A DNA stretch of 64,000 nucleotides from Paenibacillus peoriae. Lineage in GTDB: Bacteria > Bacillota > Bacilli > Paenibacillales > Paenibacillaceae. A program made the position numbers and the translations under genes. Every line of letters begins with the position of its first letter. The stretch's first letter is position 1. A model generated the notes under the pieces. It was not told the origin of the DNA. It saw only the letters and a program-made list of their open reading frames with translations, and did not search any database. Of this stretch, positions 63,878-64,000 are shown one piece after another. The stretch spans positions 3,543,001 to 3,607,000 of the forward strand of contig NZ_CP092831.1 in NCBI RefSeq assembly GCF_022531965.1, in the 5' to 3' direction.

Positions 63878-64000
63878 TTACTTTTCGACGCTTTTATACC
63901 ATTCGTTTACTTCATTTGTAATTTGTTCGCCACCCGCTGTTTTCCACGTCTGCACAAAGGTATCAAAAGCAGAGATCGGCTGCTTGCCATAAATAATTTC
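63878..64000 (-). CDS. Extracellular solute-binding protein, C-terminal fragment
   Basis: The last 40 codons of a gene that enters from the right edge and stops at TAA 63878. The sequence EIIYGKQPISAFDTFVQTWK...ITNEVNEWYKSVEK matches the end of LipO/YtcQ-type lipoprotein binding proteins that pair with LplB/YtcP permeases. It sits first in the operon, as expected for the substrate receptor of the galacto-oligosaccharide transporter. Confidence 0.8.
   Translation of the reverse strand, partial: EIIYGKQPISAFDTFVQTWKTAGGEQITNEVNEWYKSVEK

Noticed and set aside
1..64000. CRISPR arrays, prophage, transposases, integrons
   Set aside because: I saw no spaced direct repeat series, integrase, transposase or phage structural gene in the window.

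Overview
The window reads as chromosomal DNA of a Paenibacillus-type Firmicute, probably close to the P. polymyxa group. The reasons are Bacillus-like housekeeping genes (ccpA, acsA/acuA, ylaN, gnd, speA, yktB, tyrS with a T-box, rpsD), strong AGGAGG ribosome binding sites, many intrinsic terminators, a class A PBP with C-terminal fibronectin type III domains, and a galactan (gan) locus. I see no prophage, insertion sequence, CRISPR array or rRNA. The species is inferred from family resemblance only.

Layout. 1-2.1 kb: an XPB-type repair helicase and the start of its partner gene. 2.3-16.1 kb: mostly single housekeeping genes: a CBS-domain protein, an M20 amidohydrolase, ftsW, an Asp23-like protein, a Ca2+/H+ antiporter with an unusual folded leader, ylaN, an HPr-like protein without the phosphorylatable histidine, an M29 aminopeptidase, a lipoprotein, a diguanylate cyclase, rpsD, an AraC regulator and tyrS. 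16.2-24.6 kb: tyrosine T-box, class A PBP, the divergent acsA/acuA pair with a perfect cre site between them, mtnN, ccpA, and a ytxJ homologue broken by a frameshift. 25.5-41.7 kb: a DJ-1/PfpI protein, a GlcNAc/glucose-type PTS IICBA with its own Enzyme I, aroA, gnd, yktB, an MFS transporter, speA and small proteins. 41.8 kb: tRNA-Val(GAC).

42.1-53.4 kb is the most interesting block: a complete nitrate/nitrite assimilation island. It has nasD-nasE (nitrite reductase), nasB-nasC (nitrate reductase) and a NarK-type transporter in three separate transcription units. Each unit has a sigma-A-type promoter whose -35 box overlaps a GlnR/TnrA-like operator. Each also has a leader with two hairpins carrying six-base loops of the form A-x-x-G-x-x, the second hairpin overlapping an intrinsic terminator. 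That is the arrangement recognised by ANTAR antiterminators. A gene for an ANTAR protein with a degenerate receiver lies in the middle of the island, followed by a TrpD2/YbiB-like gene. The likely logic is that GlnR-type control gates initiation by nitrogen status, and the ANTAR protein gates elongation by nitrate/nitrite.

53.4-64 kb: malic enzyme plus an auxin-efflux-family (malate-type) transporter, a methyl-accepting chemotaxis protein, and on the minus strand a galactan-utilisation operon (solute-binding protein, two ABC permeases, GH42 beta-galactosidase, GH53 endo-galactanase), cut by the right edge.
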